Shown here piece by piece: positions 1 through 8,393 of a DNA stretch of 64,000 bases. The stretch spans positions 611,001 through 675,000 of the forward strand of contig NZ_AP025028.1 in NCBI RefSeq assembly GCF_003114835.2. Reading direction: 5' to 3'. Below the pieces are notes generated by a model that was given only the letters and a program-made list of their open reading frames with translations, was not told the origin of the DNA and did not search any database. Source of the DNA: Leptospira kobayashii (GTDB taxonomy: Bacteria > Spirochaetota > Leptospiria > Leptospirales > Leptospiraceae). The position numbers were made by a program, and so were the translations under genes. Every line of letters begins with the position of its first letter. Positions within the stretch are counted from its first letter, which is position 1.

Positions 1-60
1 GCTTTTGACGAATTTCAGGATTTACTAACAAGGAACTTACCACTTTCTACCGATATTTGA
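1..60 (+). CDS. 3' end of an unidentified gene (partial)
   Basis: The first 20 codons in frame 1 are open and end in TGA at 58-60. They encode a short tail with several charged residues, too short to identify. The gene begins before the window. The next gene starts 62 bases later on the same strand, so the two could be co-transcribed. It is a probable coding tail, not a proven one. Confidence 0.4.
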   Translation, partial: AFDEFQDLLTRNLPLSTDI

Positions 61-122
61 GTTTAGAATACAAGTTCTGAAAACAATCTTCACAGGAAAC
101 AAAGATTTCCCAAAGGAATGGA

Positions 123-1070
123 ATGAAAATTACTCTTTTTGGTGTTCGAGGCTCGTTACCGACTCCTGTCGGGAAACGGGAACAGCAGGATAAACTGCTG
201 AAGATCTTAAGACAAGCCAAAGCCGAGTGGACCAAAAATCCAAATGGTTTTTCCGAAGAGAAATTTCTGGAATCCCTTCCCATCCCCTTGGAACAAGACT
301 TAGGTGGAAATACTACTTGTGTTTATCTGGAAGGAGAATCGGGAGAAAAGGTTATTTTCGACATGGGAACCGGGATCCGCGTCTTGGGAAACCTTCTTGC
401 TCCTGTTGCATTCAACGGACAACCACTCGATATTAATATACTTGTGTCTCACACTCATTGGGATCATATCCAAGGTTGGCCTTTTTTTAAGCCGGCCTAT
501 TCACCTACTACCAATATTCATTTTTATTCTGCGATTGAAAACCTGGAAGAAAGACTTATCCGCCAACAACACCCTGAAAATTTTCCGATTACTTTCAACC
601 AGATGGCTTCTAAAAAAGAATTTCATCTTTGGAAAGAATTTCAATCCTATGCGCTTGGGAATTTGAAAGTGATCCCTTTCGGACTCCGGCACCCCGGCAG
701 TTGTTTGGGATACCGCGTTCGGGAAGGGGAAAAGAAATTTTTATTTTGTACCGATGTGGAATACAGAGAAGAGGACCGAAGCCAACTTTTGGAATTGAAA
801 CCTCATATTGCGGGTGCCGACTTGCTTGTGATTGATGCGCAGTATAGCACTGCTGAGGCGGAAAAGAAAATCGGTTGGGGACATACCGCTGTTCGACAAG
901 CAGTCGAGTTTGCAGAGATGATGGAAATCAAATCGGTAGTACTCACTCATCACGAGCCCGATCATGAAGATACGGAAGTGGTTCGAATCATTTTAGAAGA
1001 GGGAAAACCTTCCAATCCTAAAAATATTTCGATCCATATCGCAAGAGAAGGAATGAGTTTTCATTTATAG
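123..1070 (+). CDS. metallo-beta-lactamase-fold hydrolase
   Basis: The 315-residue protein carries the metal-binding signature SHTHWDH near residue 110, the HxHxDH hallmark of the metallo-beta-lactamase superfamily. Later HP, D and H positions (RHPG, FCTDVEY, LTHHEPDHED) supply the remaining ligands of a two-metal centre. The N-terminal layout (VRGSLPTP, then GGNTTCV and DMGTGIR) resembles the RNase Z/PhnP-like branch, which cleaves phosphodiesters. No signal peptide is seen, so it is probably cytoplasmic. The substrate cannot be read from the sequence. The ATG is preceded by an AAAGGAA ribosome binding site. It is followed after 8 bases by the DUF4160/DUF2442 pair. Confidence 0.85.
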   Translation: MKITLFGVRGSLPTPVGKREQQDKLLKILRQAKAEWTKNPNGFSEEKFLESLPIPLEQDLGGNTTCVYLEGESGEKVIFDMGTGIRVLGNLLAPVAFNGQPLDINILVSHTHWDHIQGWPFFKPAYSPTTNIHFYSAIENLEERLIRQQHPENFPITFNQMASKKEFHLWKEFQSYALGNLKVIPFGLRHPGSCLGYRVREGEKKFLFCTDVEYREEDRSQLLELKPHIAGADLLVIDAQYSTAEAEKKIGWGHTAVRQAVEFAEMMEIKSVVLTHHEPDHEDTEVVRIILEEGKPSNPKNISIHIAREGMSFHL

Positions 1071-1078
1071 ATTTTTCT

Positions 1079-1324
1079 ATGCCCAAGGTATTCGAAACCA
1101 ATGGTTATAAGTTTTTCTTTTTTTCTAATGAAGGCAATCCTAGGGAACCAATTCACATTCATGTCAGAAAGGGAGAAAAATTGGCCAAGTTTTGGATTAA
1201 ACCGATTGTCGCGCTTGAAGATAACTATGGTTTTAATTCAAAAGAATTAAATTGGATTGAAAATGAGATTGAAAGTAAGTTAGTATTGATTCAAGGTAAA
1301 TGGAATGATTTCTTCGGTATCTGA
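1079..1324 (+). CDS. DUF4160 family protein
   Basis: The 81-residue protein has the pattern of the DUF4160 family: a beta-rich start (FETNGYKFFFFSNEG), then EPIHIHVRKGEKLAKFWI with paired histidines. DUF4160 genes are usually found next to a DUF2442 gene, as here, where the next frame overlaps by 20 bases. The pair is often seen near toxin-antitoxin loci, but no biochemical role is established that I can cite. It lies just upstream of the inverted hipBA operon, which supports a small accessory islet. Confidence 0.8.
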   Translation: MPKVFETNGYKFFFFSNEGNPREPIHIHVRKGEKLAKFWIKPIVALEDNYGFNSKELNWIENEIESKLVLIQGKWNDFFGI

Positions 1325-1571
1325 AGCTAAAGCTCAAAAAATCTGGTTCGATGAAAATAATCTTTGGATCTCTTTATTTGATGGAAGAACATTATCCGTT
1401 CCTCTTGCTTATTTCCCTCGACTTCGCAAAGCGAATTCCGAACAACTTCATAAATTTGAAATTAGTGGCGGAGGAGTTGGACTGCATTGGGACGATTTGG
1501 ATGAGGATATCAGTGTCCCGGGGCTTCTTCTTGGGAATGGCGATCTTTCACAACATCAAAAAAATCTTTAG
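1305..1571 (+). CDS. DUF2442 family protein
   Basis: The 88-residue protein overlaps the DUF4160 gene by 20 bases, which suggests coupled translation. It shows the DUF2442 pattern: a two-strand start (IWFDENNLWISLFDGRTLSVPL), YFPRLRKA, and the terminal GVGLHWDDLDEDISVPGLLLG. The WxxLDEDIS-GLL ending is characteristic of the family. Function is unknown; partnership with DUF4160 is inferred from overlap and family habit. Confidence 0.85.
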   Translation: MISSVSEAKAQKIWFDENNLWISLFDGRTLSVPLAYFPRLRKANSEQLHKFEISGGGVGLHWDDLDEDISVPGLLLGNGDLSQHQKNL

Positions 1572-1586
1572 TTAGATTCTTCCCTG

Positions 1587-1638
1587 GCCAAGCTGTACAA
1601 TTCACTTCTCGTCCTGTTTCGGAATGGATTTAATACGG
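1587..1638 (-). pseudogene. decayed 3'-end remnant of the lipocalin-like gene
   Basis: These 52 bases match 3509-3560, the 3' part of the intact gene at 3462-4517, at 43 of 52 positions by eye without gaps. Translated on the minus strand they give PY*IHSETGREVNCTAWPG against PYQIHSETELEVNCAAWSG, with one glutamine codon turned into a stop. Most differences are transitions. Similarity ends on both sides. The hipBA operon lies exactly between the two copies, so this is either a leftover duplicate or a mark of how hipBA arrived. Confidence 0.75.
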
Positions 1639-1658
1639 CCTTACATATGTTTGTTTTT

Positions 1659-2948
1659 CTATTTCTTGATAAAACGTCTGTGCAAATTTCCTATCTGTGC
1701 TGCGTTTTTTTCCCGTATGCCCGCCTTCTCGGCAAAATCCGGCCACTTAGATACTGTTTCCTCTACCGCTTTTATGATGGTACGGGGACGTTTTATATCT
1801 GCAAACTTAGCCGCTTCCAGTAAATCATCCAACGTGAAATGTTCGCGTTTTCCGTTGCACGACATCTGGTGTTGTTCTATAAATTGATTTCCCGGTTTAT
1901 AACTAAAACAAATGTCGTAAGCAGGAGACAACTGCCAATTGCCATCTCCGAACATTAGGAAAGCATGGTTTTTGGTATGATCATCCTGATTGCGACTGCA
2001 AATATTGAATACCATACGGCGATACATTTCGGTCAGTGTATCTTGGCCTAGGCCCAAGTCCCGAATTGTCTGGAACAATCTTTCGTATCCATAACTACCC
2101 GGTGGATCACGATCGGCATGAACCATTCCTGCGAAAGTTAAAACATGCACTTTATCGTTGCCATTGACCCGATCGAACCGTTTTGTCATAAAGTGTGCTT
2201 TCTTTCCGTCTTTCAATAATCGACATTCCATCATATTGATTCCCGATTCATATGCCATCTCACTGTAAGCGAATTCAATTCGACCGATTTGGGTGCTGGT
2301 TGCATGTTCTTCATTTTCCATTTCATCGAACTTAATCAACCAGTGTTCGTAACCTTTTGGAACATTGGTTTGACCTGATAAAACATCTTTGGTCTTATTA
2401 TTGATTGCTATAATCGCTTTTGCTTTTGCACCTCCGGCACTTGTGCCGACCGTAATAAGCGAATCTATCCCTTCATCCACCAAACTGGTATTTGCCGATA
2501 TACGTTCATTCAATACTGCTTTAGCTACTTCGACCAAATCACTTACTTGTATGGGAATGGGTTTGTTTAATTTTCTGGTTTCCAAATCGGGCTCATATTC
2601 CAGTGCTCCCATTCCACGGGTTCCCACGTAACACAGTCGTTCCAATGGGTTCATATCCTCAAGCTTACGGCCATGTTTCGCCAGATAGGCATCTAACAAC
2701 CGATTGCCGAATTTTTCCGGCAGACTATCGGCTATGACACCCGGTAGTCCTTTGAATGTTTTTGTATTTTTCAGTTCCGGGTATTGGAAAATTCGGGAGG
2801 AAAGAGGTAACATGAGAGGACTGATTTCATAACGACGGGACCGGATAAAGTCAGGGTCATATTCAAATAAAGCGAGTCCCCGGTTTTTATCCCAAACCAA
2901 TCCTCCTATCCTCTCTCCCCATAAATTGACGGCAACAGGTTGTTCCAT
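1659..2948 (-). CDS. hipA: HipA-type serine/threonine kinase toxin
   Basis: The 429-residue protein has the full HipA layout. The N-terminal subdomain 1 (VAVNLWGERIGGLVWD, LPGVIADSLPEKFG) is followed by a glycine/serine-rich loop GTSAGGAKAKA near residue 168, an ATP-binding WLIKFD motif, the catalytic-loop motif NQDDHTKNHAF near residue 318, and SPAYDI with the metal-binding aspartate. In E. coli, HipA phosphorylates glutamyl-tRNA synthetase and stops growth; the target here is not known. Its start overlaps the hipB stop (TAATG), so translation is coupled. The length is normal and no key residue appears missing, so it should be active. Confidence 0.93.
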   Translation of the reverse strand: MEQPVAVNLWGERIGGLVWDKNRGLALFEYDPDFIRSRRYEISPLMLPLSSRIFQYPELKNTKTFKGLPGVIADSLPEKFGNRLLDAYLAKHGRKLEDMNPLERLCYVGTRGMGALEYEPDLETRKLNKPIPIQVSDLVEVAKAVLNERISANTSLVDEGIDSLITVGTSAGGAKAKAIIAINNKTKDVLSGQTNVPKGYEHWLIKFDEMENEEHATSTQIGRIEFAYSEMAYESGINMMECRLLKDGKKAHFMTKRFDRVNGNDKVHVLTFAGMVHADRDPPGSYGYERLFQTIRDLGLGQDTLTEMYRRMVFNICSRNQDDHTKNHAFLMFGDGNWQLSPAYDICFSYKPGNQFIEQHQMSCNGKREHFTLDDLLEAAKFADIKRPRTIIKAVEETVSKWPDFAEKAGIREKNAAQIGNLHRRFIKK

Positions 2949-3292
2949 TATGATTTGCGCCGCCCCATCACTCTACTCATTGGTCTTTTGGATTCGAGTG
3001 ACTCCTGGTTACCGGATTTTCTTTTTTTGGCAAGTTGCTCGATGGGGGATTGTATCGGTGCATCTAGAAGTGGCAGTAGCCAGTCAGTGAAGCCGAGCAC
3101 GCGTGTAAGTCGAATCAATGTGGATAATTTCATATCGTTACCGGAGAGCGCGGCACTGATTGTATTTCGGTTCAAGTCGGCCAATCTGGCGAGATCTTGT
3201 TTGTCCTGTTTTGTTTGCTTCGCTCTTTTTTCAAGATTTTCGGCGATCGTTTGTAGCAGGGTTTCTATAGGTGCGTTACGGTTTGTTTGCAT
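2948..3292 (-). CDS. hipB: HipB-like antitoxin and repressor (XRE family)
   Basis: The 114-residue protein has an XRE helix-turn-helix core at about residues 30-75 (DLARLADLNRNTISAALSGNDMKLSTLIRLTRVLGF) and a basic C-terminal tail (SKRPMSRVMGRRKS). It should bind HipA and neutralise it while repressing the operon. It is the first gene of the operon and overlaps hipA by one base. Four palindromic sites of one design lie from its start codon to 142 bases upstream, and are the expected binding sites. Confidence 0.9.
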   Translation of the reverse strand: MQTNRNAPIETLLQTIAENLEKRAKQTKQDKQDLARLADLNRNTISAALSGNDMKLSTLIRLTRVLGFTDWLLPLLDAPIQSPIEQLAKKRKSGNQESLESKRPMSRVMGRRKS

Positions 3293-3434
3293 AGTTTGGT
3301 AGGCATATATTCAATTTTATTGTGAATATGCCTAGTATAGCAGGCATAAATAGTTAGTCAAACACTTACTTTATGCCTGGTAAACTAGGCATATCTTCTG
3401 TTTTATCTTAAATATGCATAGTTTAATGGGCATA
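3286..3434. promoter_or_regulatory. four HipB operator palindromes in the hipBA promoter
   Basis: Four 22-bp inverted repeats of the form TATGCCT-N8-AGGCATA lie at 3286-3307 (left half TTTGCAT, overlapping the hipB start codon), 3327-3348, 3372-3393 and 3413-3434 (TATGCAT/GGGCATA). Their starts are 41, 45 and 41 bp apart, about four helical turns, so all face one side of the DNA. E. coli HipB uses four sites of the form TATCC-N8-GGATA, the same eight-base spacer with a different half-site. Autoregulation is inferred. Confidence 0.88.
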
Positions 3435-3461
3435 TTTTGGTTAATTCTAATTCAACATCTT

Positions 3462-4517
3462 TCATTGATTGATCAGATAATACGAATGAGTTCCTTTGCC
3501 TTTGCCGGACCAGGCCGCACAATTCACTTCCAGTTCTGTTTCGGAATGAATTTGATACGGTTTTGCGAAGAAGAGTTGGATAAAAAACCGTAACACCGCG
3601 GAGATATTTTCCAAAGCACTCATGCTTGCTATATTTTTTGTCCTGATCACATCCACATAACAAGAATCAGACTCTCCGAAATACAATCTTTCTTTTTTGG
3701 GTAAAGTGTAACCGGAAACGGGTTCCGTTTCTTCATTGATAATCTCTGATTTTGAAACGGTTCCTTCCAGGATCAGGTTTCCTTTTTTGGAAAGTACGGC
3801 AATCTTTCGAAAAAACCCACCGGGGATCTTTTCGTTTCCGATAAAGCCACCCGCAAAAATACGAGTTCCATCCTTTGTGATCGTTCGAACGATTTCCCAT
3901 TTATTGGAATACTTATGCACTTCGTAATTGGTCAGCAGGTGTTCCATTCCACCTATCCCTTCCACCGCTTCTGCATTTCCATTGTGAATGATTGTTCCTT
4001 TTACTTTTACGAAAGAGAGAGGAATGTCCGCTTGAACAAATCGCCCATCCTCTGTTAGGTTTAGCCTCCCACCTGAGATGGCTACTCCCGTTCTTTGGTT
4101 GGGAAAAAAATCCAAATCAATCGTCCATTCGGGAAAAACCATATGAATGGAATATTTTCCATCCTTATAATCCATCCAGTTTTCTCCACTTTGTTGGAAG
4201 AACTGTCCCTTTTTCATTTCAAACTCATCTTGACCGAACTCTCTGGTAGAATAATAAAGAGGTTCGTTTTCATGTTTGATGATGGCACTGATTCCGTTGT
4301 TCTTTGTGCCCGGTCCGAAATTGCTGACCAAAAAAGTAGCAAACAGTTTGTAGGATGTATTTTGTAAGGAAAAATTCCAAGCTTGCAAGTAACCTTCTTC
4401 CGGATAAATTTGAGTTCGAAAATCGGAAGGAATTCCCAATCGGGCCAAATTGGTTCCGTCCGCATCCAATCGCCAACAAATCAGAAAAAGAAAACAGAGC
4501 CTGGAGAGCTTTTGCAT
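3462..4517 (-). CDS. exported lipocalin-like (AttH/CrtC/Svf1-like) protein
   Basis: The 351-residue protein starts with a short hydrophobic stretch (LCFLFLICW) that may be a signal peptide. The body is rich in beta strands. The central part (FVKVKGTIIHNG, then EGIGGMEHLLTNYEV and KWEIVRTITKDGTRIFAG) resembles the double-lipocalin families that include AttH, CrtC and Svf1, which bind or modify lipids. This similarity is by pattern only. No enzyme motif is recognised. A decayed copy of its 3' end sits at 1587-1638, on the far side of hipBA. Confidence 0.55.
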   Translation of the reverse strand: MQKLSRLCFLFLICWRLDADGTNLARLGIPSDFRTQIYPEEGYLQAWNFSLQNTSYKLFATFLVSNFGPGTKNNGISAIIKHENEPLYYSTREFGQDEFEMKKGQFFQQSGENWMDYKDGKYSIHMVFPEWTIDLDFFPNQRTGVAISGGRLNLTEDGRFVQADIPLSFVKVKGTIIHNGNAEAVEGIGGMEHLLTNYEVHKYSNKWEIVRTITKDGTRIFAGGFIGNEKIPGGFFRKIAVLSKKGNLILEGTVSKSEIINEETEPVSGYTLPKKERLYFGESDSCYVDVIRTKNIASMSALENISAVLRFFIQLFFAKPYQIHSETELEVNCAAWSGKGKGTHSYYLINQ

Positions 4518-4566
4518 GGGGCAAAACTCTCATTTTGATTTGGACTTTGCTAGTTTTTTTTCATTT

Positions 4567-4959
4567 TTAAGTAAGCAAGTGCTCCTCTTTTGTTGGTTCC
4601 GTATTTTGAGAAAACAAATCCCCCATGCTTGTGATGGAAAAAACCGGGTGATCCGAATTTCCGATCAAAACCATCCTGGATCTTTCTTCCGAAATCCCGT
4701 CGATATGGATCCAGGTATGGGGAGAAAAACTGCCTTCCGTAATGCAGGCTGAAACATAGTATTCATAATCCCCAATTTTTGATAAAAAGACTCTGATCTT
4801 TGCAGCAGGGCTTTCTACCAATGCCTGGCGGAACTTTTGTAATTTTGTATTTTGGATGTTGCAGACTTCGTAATAATGATTCAAAACCCTCAGGATATGT
4901 TGGAATTCCTCTTTTCGGCTTGTGAGCTCCCTCCAAAGAACGGTTTTCTCTTCGTGCAT
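4567..4959 (-). CDS. conserved-looking hypothetical protein
   Basis: The 130-residue protein is not recognised. It begins with a charged helical region (VLWRELTSRKEEFQHILRVLNHYYEV), followed by a part with strand-like character (IRVFLSKIGDYEYYVSACI, SRMVLIGNSDHPVFSI). There is no signal peptide or membrane segment, so it is probably cytoplasmic. It lies 49 bases upstream of the lipocalin-like gene on the same strand and could form an operon with it. Confidence 0.6.
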   Translation of the reverse strand: MHEEKTVLWRELTSRKEEFQHILRVLNHYYEVCNIQNTKLQKFRQALVESPAAKIRVFLSKIGDYEYYVSACITEGSFSPHTWIHIDGISEERSRMVLIGNSDHPVFSITSMGDLFSQNTEPTKEEHLLT

Positions 4960-5049
4960 GTCTTTTACCTCATTTCAGAGGGGTAAAGAACTCTACCGAT
5001 TGGCTCCCGAATTCGATTCTCACTTGAAAAAAAGTTTCCGTTCATAATC

Positions 5050-5625
5050 ATGAACGAAACGGACATGCTGACTCATATTTTAGAAATATTTTGGATCGAG
5101 AAGCTTCGTTTTACCCAGTACACAATTAATAAAATCGCAAAAATCCCTGACTCGGAGTATGAGTTTTCTTCCGCCGACCGCCCCAAATCGATTGCCTGGG
5201 CAGTGGAACAAATGGTTGCATTTGATCGCAACTTTGCTTTCTATCTTCCTCTCTCTTTAAGGTTCGGGGCATTGTTTTCCTTCCCTCCTTATAAGGAATT
5301 GGATGTGGAAAAGGATGTGGAAGACATTCGGGATAAATTCACTCCTCCTGCATTTCCGCTTCATTTTTTAGATATTTCTATTGATTCCGCAAAATTATTA
5401 AATATAACAAATGTCAATGTCTCCAAGGAAAAATTGGTCAAGGACTGGCGACTAACTTTGATTAGGATTGAAGAGAGGCTCGCGGGTCTTTCCGAAAAAG
5501 AAGCGTTTAAAAAAAGATACGCCTCTCTTTCGGGGATTCATACTTTGCCCGGCGCAATCAACAATTCCACCGAGTTTTGTCATTTTCTTTGGAACAAACA
5601 CGCAGCACCTTTTCTAGAATCATGA
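5050..5625 (+). CDS. hypothetical helical protein, possibly DinB-like
   Basis: The 191-residue protein is mainly helical. A first helix (LTHILEIFWIEKLRFTQYTINKI) is followed by SIAWAVEQMVAFDRNFAFYLPL, a central variable part, and a final helix with H and HFLWNKHAAPF. The order of helices and histidines recalls the four-helix DinB/YfiT fold, which binds a metal with three histidines, but the exact ligands are not convincing. It starts with ATG after a weak binding site and ends 45 bases before icd on the same strand. Confidence 0.55.
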   Translation: MNETDMLTHILEIFWIEKLRFTQYTINKIAKIPDSEYEFSSADRPKSIAWAVEQMVAFDRNFAFYLPLSLRFGALFSFPPYKELDVEKDVEDIRDKFTPPAFPLHFLDISIDSAKLLNITNVNVSKEKLVKDWRLTLIRIEERLAGLSEKEAFKKRYASLSGIHTLPGAINNSTEFCHFLWNKHAAPFLES

Positions 5626-5670
5626 TCGTAAGCGAAATTATAAATCAATAACAGCTATTAGGAGAGTTAC

Positions 5671-6882
5671 ATGGGAAAAATTAAAGTAAAAACACCGCTT
5701 GTCGAATTAGACGGTGACGAAATGACAAGAATCATCTGGAAAGAAATCAAAGAAAGATTCATCCACCCTTATTTAGATATCACACTTGAATATTACGACC
5801 TTGGCGTTGAATACCGGGACAAGACGGATGACCAAGTAACTGTCGATTCTGCAAATGCGATCAAAAAACACGGAGTAGGTGTTAAATGCGCGACCATTAC
5901 TCCCAACGCAGACAGAGTAAAAGAATACAGCCTGAAACAAGAATGGAAATCACCTAACGGAACCATTCGTGCGATTCTGGACGGAACCGTCTTTAGAAAA
6001 CCGATTATAATCAATAACATTCCGGCTGCAGTAAACTCTTGGAAAAAGCCGATCGCAATCGGTCGTCACGCTTACGGTGATATTTACCGTGATGTGGAAA
6101 TGATCATAGACGGACCTGGTAAAGTGGAATTGATTTATACCGATGCTTCCGGAAAAGAAAAACAAAGATTGGTAGTGAATGAATACAAAGGACCTGGAGT
6201 TGCGCTTGCTATGCACAACCTGGACAAGTCCATCGAATCTTTTGCACTTGCTTGTTTCAATTATGCTCTTTCCGAAAAGATCAGCATCTGGTTTGCTACA
6301 AAAGACACCATCTCTAAAAAATACCATGCACGTTTCCGCGAAATCTTTGATGATCTTGCAGCAAAAAAAGACGCAGAAATGAAAGCTGCCGGCATCACTT
6401 ACAATTATTTCCTAATTGATGATGCAGTGGCGCAAATCATGAAAAACGAAGGCGGTCAACTCTGGGCACTCATGAACTATGACGGTGACGTGATGTCCGA
6501 TATGGTTGCTTCCGGATTCGGATCTTTGGGACTTATGACTTCCGTTCTTGTTTCTCCGGATGGAAAATACGAATACGAAGCGGCTCATGGAACTGTGACT
6601 CGTCACTATCGTAAATACCAAAAAGGGGAGACTACTTCTACCAACTCCGTTGCATCTATTTTTGCTTGGACTGGTGCTCTTGCAAAAAGAGGCGAGTTAG
6701 ACGGAACCCCTGACGTAGTCAACTTTGCAGTGAAATTGGAAGAGTCCATCATTGAGACGATCGAAGGCGGAGAGATGACAAAAGATTTACTCTCTCTTTC
6801 GACTGCGGCTAAAAAAACAGAATTGGATACTTTCCAATTTATGGAAGCCGTTCAAAAAAGACTCGATTCTAAATTGAAATAA
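5671..6882 (+). CDS. icd: isocitrate dehydrogenase (NADP+), homodimeric type II
   Basis: The enzyme oxidises isocitrate to 2-oxoglutarate and CO2 in the TCA cycle and supplies NADPH. The 403-residue length and the start ([18 protein letters not shown]) match the eukaryotic-like type II family rather than the E. coli type. Substrate residues are seen in [30 protein letters not shown] and the aspartate-rich metal site [29 protein letters not shown] is the coenzyme region; the HGT and R residues fit NADP. A good AGGAGAG site precedes the ATG. A terminator follows directly, so it is probably the last gene of its transcript. Confidence 0.96.
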   Translation: MGKIKVKTPLVELDGDEMTRIIWKEIKERFIHPYLDITLEYYDLGVEYRDKTDDQVTVDSANAIKKHGVGVKCATITPNADRVKEYSLKQEWKSPNGTIRAILDGTVFRKPIIINNIPAAVNSWKKPIAIGRHAYGDIYRDVEMIIDGPGKVELIYTDASGKEKQRLVVNEYKGPGVALAMHNLDKSIESFALACFNYALSEKISIWFATKDTISKKYHARFREIFDDLAAKKDAEMKAAGITYNYFLIDDAVAQIMKNEGGQLWALMNYDGDVMSDMVASGFGSLGLMTSVLVSPDGKYEYEAAHGTVTRHYRKYQKGETTSTNSVASIFAWTGALAKRGELDGTPDVVNFAVKLEESIIETIEGGEMTKDLLSLSTAAKKTELDTFQFMEAVQKRLDSKLK

Positions 6883-6892
6883 GAAACTTTTT

Positions 6893-6920
6893 CCCTACCT
6901 CTTGTTCCCTTGAGGTAGGG
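6893..6920 (+). terminator. terminator after icd
   Basis: A perfect 9-bp inverted repeat CCCTACCTC / GAGGTAGGG (6893-6901 and 6912-6920) with a 10-base loop begins 11 bases after the icd stop codon. The run of T after it is weak (a TTCCTTTATA tract), so termination may be partial. Confidence 0.7.
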
Positions 6921-7012
6921 TACCTTCCTTTATAGGCTTTGGCAGTCTTGATTGCCGATCATGCGAAAATCCGGTCCAATGGGCAATTTGTTTTGAATCA
7001 TCTGGAGGAAAT

Positions 7013-7123
7013 ATGAAGCCTTTCGCTTTAATCTTTGATAATCCTTATCGTGTATTCATCGGTGTATCTGCCGCAAAAAACGTGTTAGATGGCGTGTGCG
7101 AATTAATTATAGATAAAAAATAA
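7013..7123 (+). CDS. small 36-residue protein
   Basis: An ATG at 7013 sits 5 bases after a strong CTGGAGGAA ribosome binding site and opens a 36-codon frame ending in TAA at 7121. The product is half hydrophobic (FALIFDNPYRVFIGVSAAKNVL) and ends in a charged DKK. The cyclase gene starts 15 bases later on the same strand, so it may act as a leader or a co-expressed small protein. It resembles nothing I know. Confidence 0.5.
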   Translation: MKPFALIFDNPYRVFIGVSAAKNVLDGVCELIIDKK

Positions 7124-7138
7124 TACAGACAGAGTTCA

Positions 7139-8386
7139 ATGTACAATCGATTTTTAGACTGGTTTATGGAAGAAAGCCGAAACGCTAAATCCGCTTCTTC
7201 CTATTTTAATTCATTTATTGAGTTTTTGATTCGGGAAGATTTCCGGATCATACGTGCGAGCATGGGAACGAGAACGGTGCATCCTCAGGTAGAAACAGTC
7301 ACTTACCTTTGGGTCCCGAATGACAAATTGGCTATTTTTGACAATCTGGTAGGGGACCTTGCCGTTTCTTCACAGGTATTTACTTTTGGAATCGGCTCTC
7401 TCAAGGAAATCCGTTTCAAGCAAGGTACTTCCCGAACAGAGCCGTTCAAACTCAGCCCGATTTATCGTGTCTTACAATCTCAGAGAACTTACGTGTTTTC
7501 TTTTTTGGATTATCAGGAAGAACCTTTGCCTTATCCCATCCTGGAAGATTTGAAAGAGCATAAAGCAACTGGATACATAGCAATACCCGTGATAGAGGCT
7601 AGAAATCCGGTTGCATTTAAAAGTTTTGTGACGGATCATCCGGAGGGATTTACCCCTGAGAAGATCGCCTTTTTGGAAAAGGCAAGCAATGTAATGTATG
7701 TTAAATGGTCTAACTTTATGCGGGCGGAATTTACGGAGACCTTGCTCAGCGTTTACCTGGGAAAAAGGACGGGCTCTCTCGTTTATTCGGGCAAAGTTCA
7801 CTTAGGAGACGTGGAAACTATGAATTCGGTCATTTGGTTTTCCGATATTCGTAATTATTCCGGACTCAGTGAGGATTTATCTCCGTCGGATATAATACAC
7901 ATGTTGAACGATTATTTCGGAGCCATTATCCCTTCCATTGAAAAAAACGGCGGGGAAGTTCTGAAAATGTTAGGGGATGGAATTTTAGCTGTCTTTCCTT
8001 TCGATGAAAAAAATAAGAAAAGAGTCCGAATGAAAGCTTTACTTTCTGTTCGACAGGTCTTTGATGAATTGAGAAAATTAAACCGAATTCGTATCAAAGA
8101 TTCAAAGACCCCGATCCGACACGGAGTGGGACTTCATAAAGGACAGATTTTATACGGAAACATCGGGTCCAGAGAACGATTGGACTTCACAGTGATTGGA
8201 GAAGCGGTCAATCTTGCGAGCCGCATTGCAGGGATGTGCGGAGAGTTGAAGAAAGCCGTTCTCGCTTCCGAAGAATTTGTAAGTGATGCGAATATCCGAT
8301 GGGAAGACATCGGCGAACATAAGTTAAAAGGAATAGCTATCCCGAAGCGGATTTTTGCGATTTCGGAAGAACCGAAAAGAATGTAA
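7139..8386 (+). CDS. class III adenylyl/guanylyl cyclase
   Basis: The 415-residue protein has an N-terminal region of about 200 residues that looks like a GAF-type sensor (IPVIEARNPVAFKSF, FTPEKIAFLEKAS), then a class III cyclase domain. Both metal aspartates are present at about D236 (WFSDIRNYSG) and D280 (MLGDGILAVF), and the transition-state motif reads VIGEAVNLASRIAG. A lysine just before the second aspartate (VLKMLGD) favours ATP as substrate, so cAMP is the likely product. No membrane segment is seen. The hybrid kinase gene follows after 7 bases, so the two probably work together. Confidence 0.88.
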   Translation: MYNRFLDWFMEESRNAKSASSYFNSFIEFLIREDFRIIRASMGTRTVHPQVETVTYLWVPNDKLAIFDNLVGDLAVSSQVFTFGIGSLKEIRFKQGTSRTEPFKLSPIYRVLQSQRTYVFSFLDYQEEPLPYPILEDLKEHKATGYIAIPVIEARNPVAFKSFVTDHPEGFTPEKIAFLEKASNVMYVKWSNFMRAEFTETLLSVYLGKRTGSLVYSGKVHLGDVETMNSVIWFSDIRNYSGLSEDLSPSDIIHMLNDYFGAIIPSIEKNGGEVLKMLGDGILAVFPFDEKNKKRVRMKALLSVRQVFDELRKLNRIRIKDSKTPIRHGVGLHKGQILYGNIGSRERLDFTVIGEAVNLASRIAGMCGELKKAVLASEEFVSDANIRWEDIGEHKLKGIAIPKRIFAISEEPKRM

Positions 8387-8393
8387 TATTTAT

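Noticed and set aside
1659..3434. hipBA block as an insertion sequence or transposon
   Set aside because: There is no transposase gene and no terminal inverted repeats; only a decayed gene-end copy flanks it.
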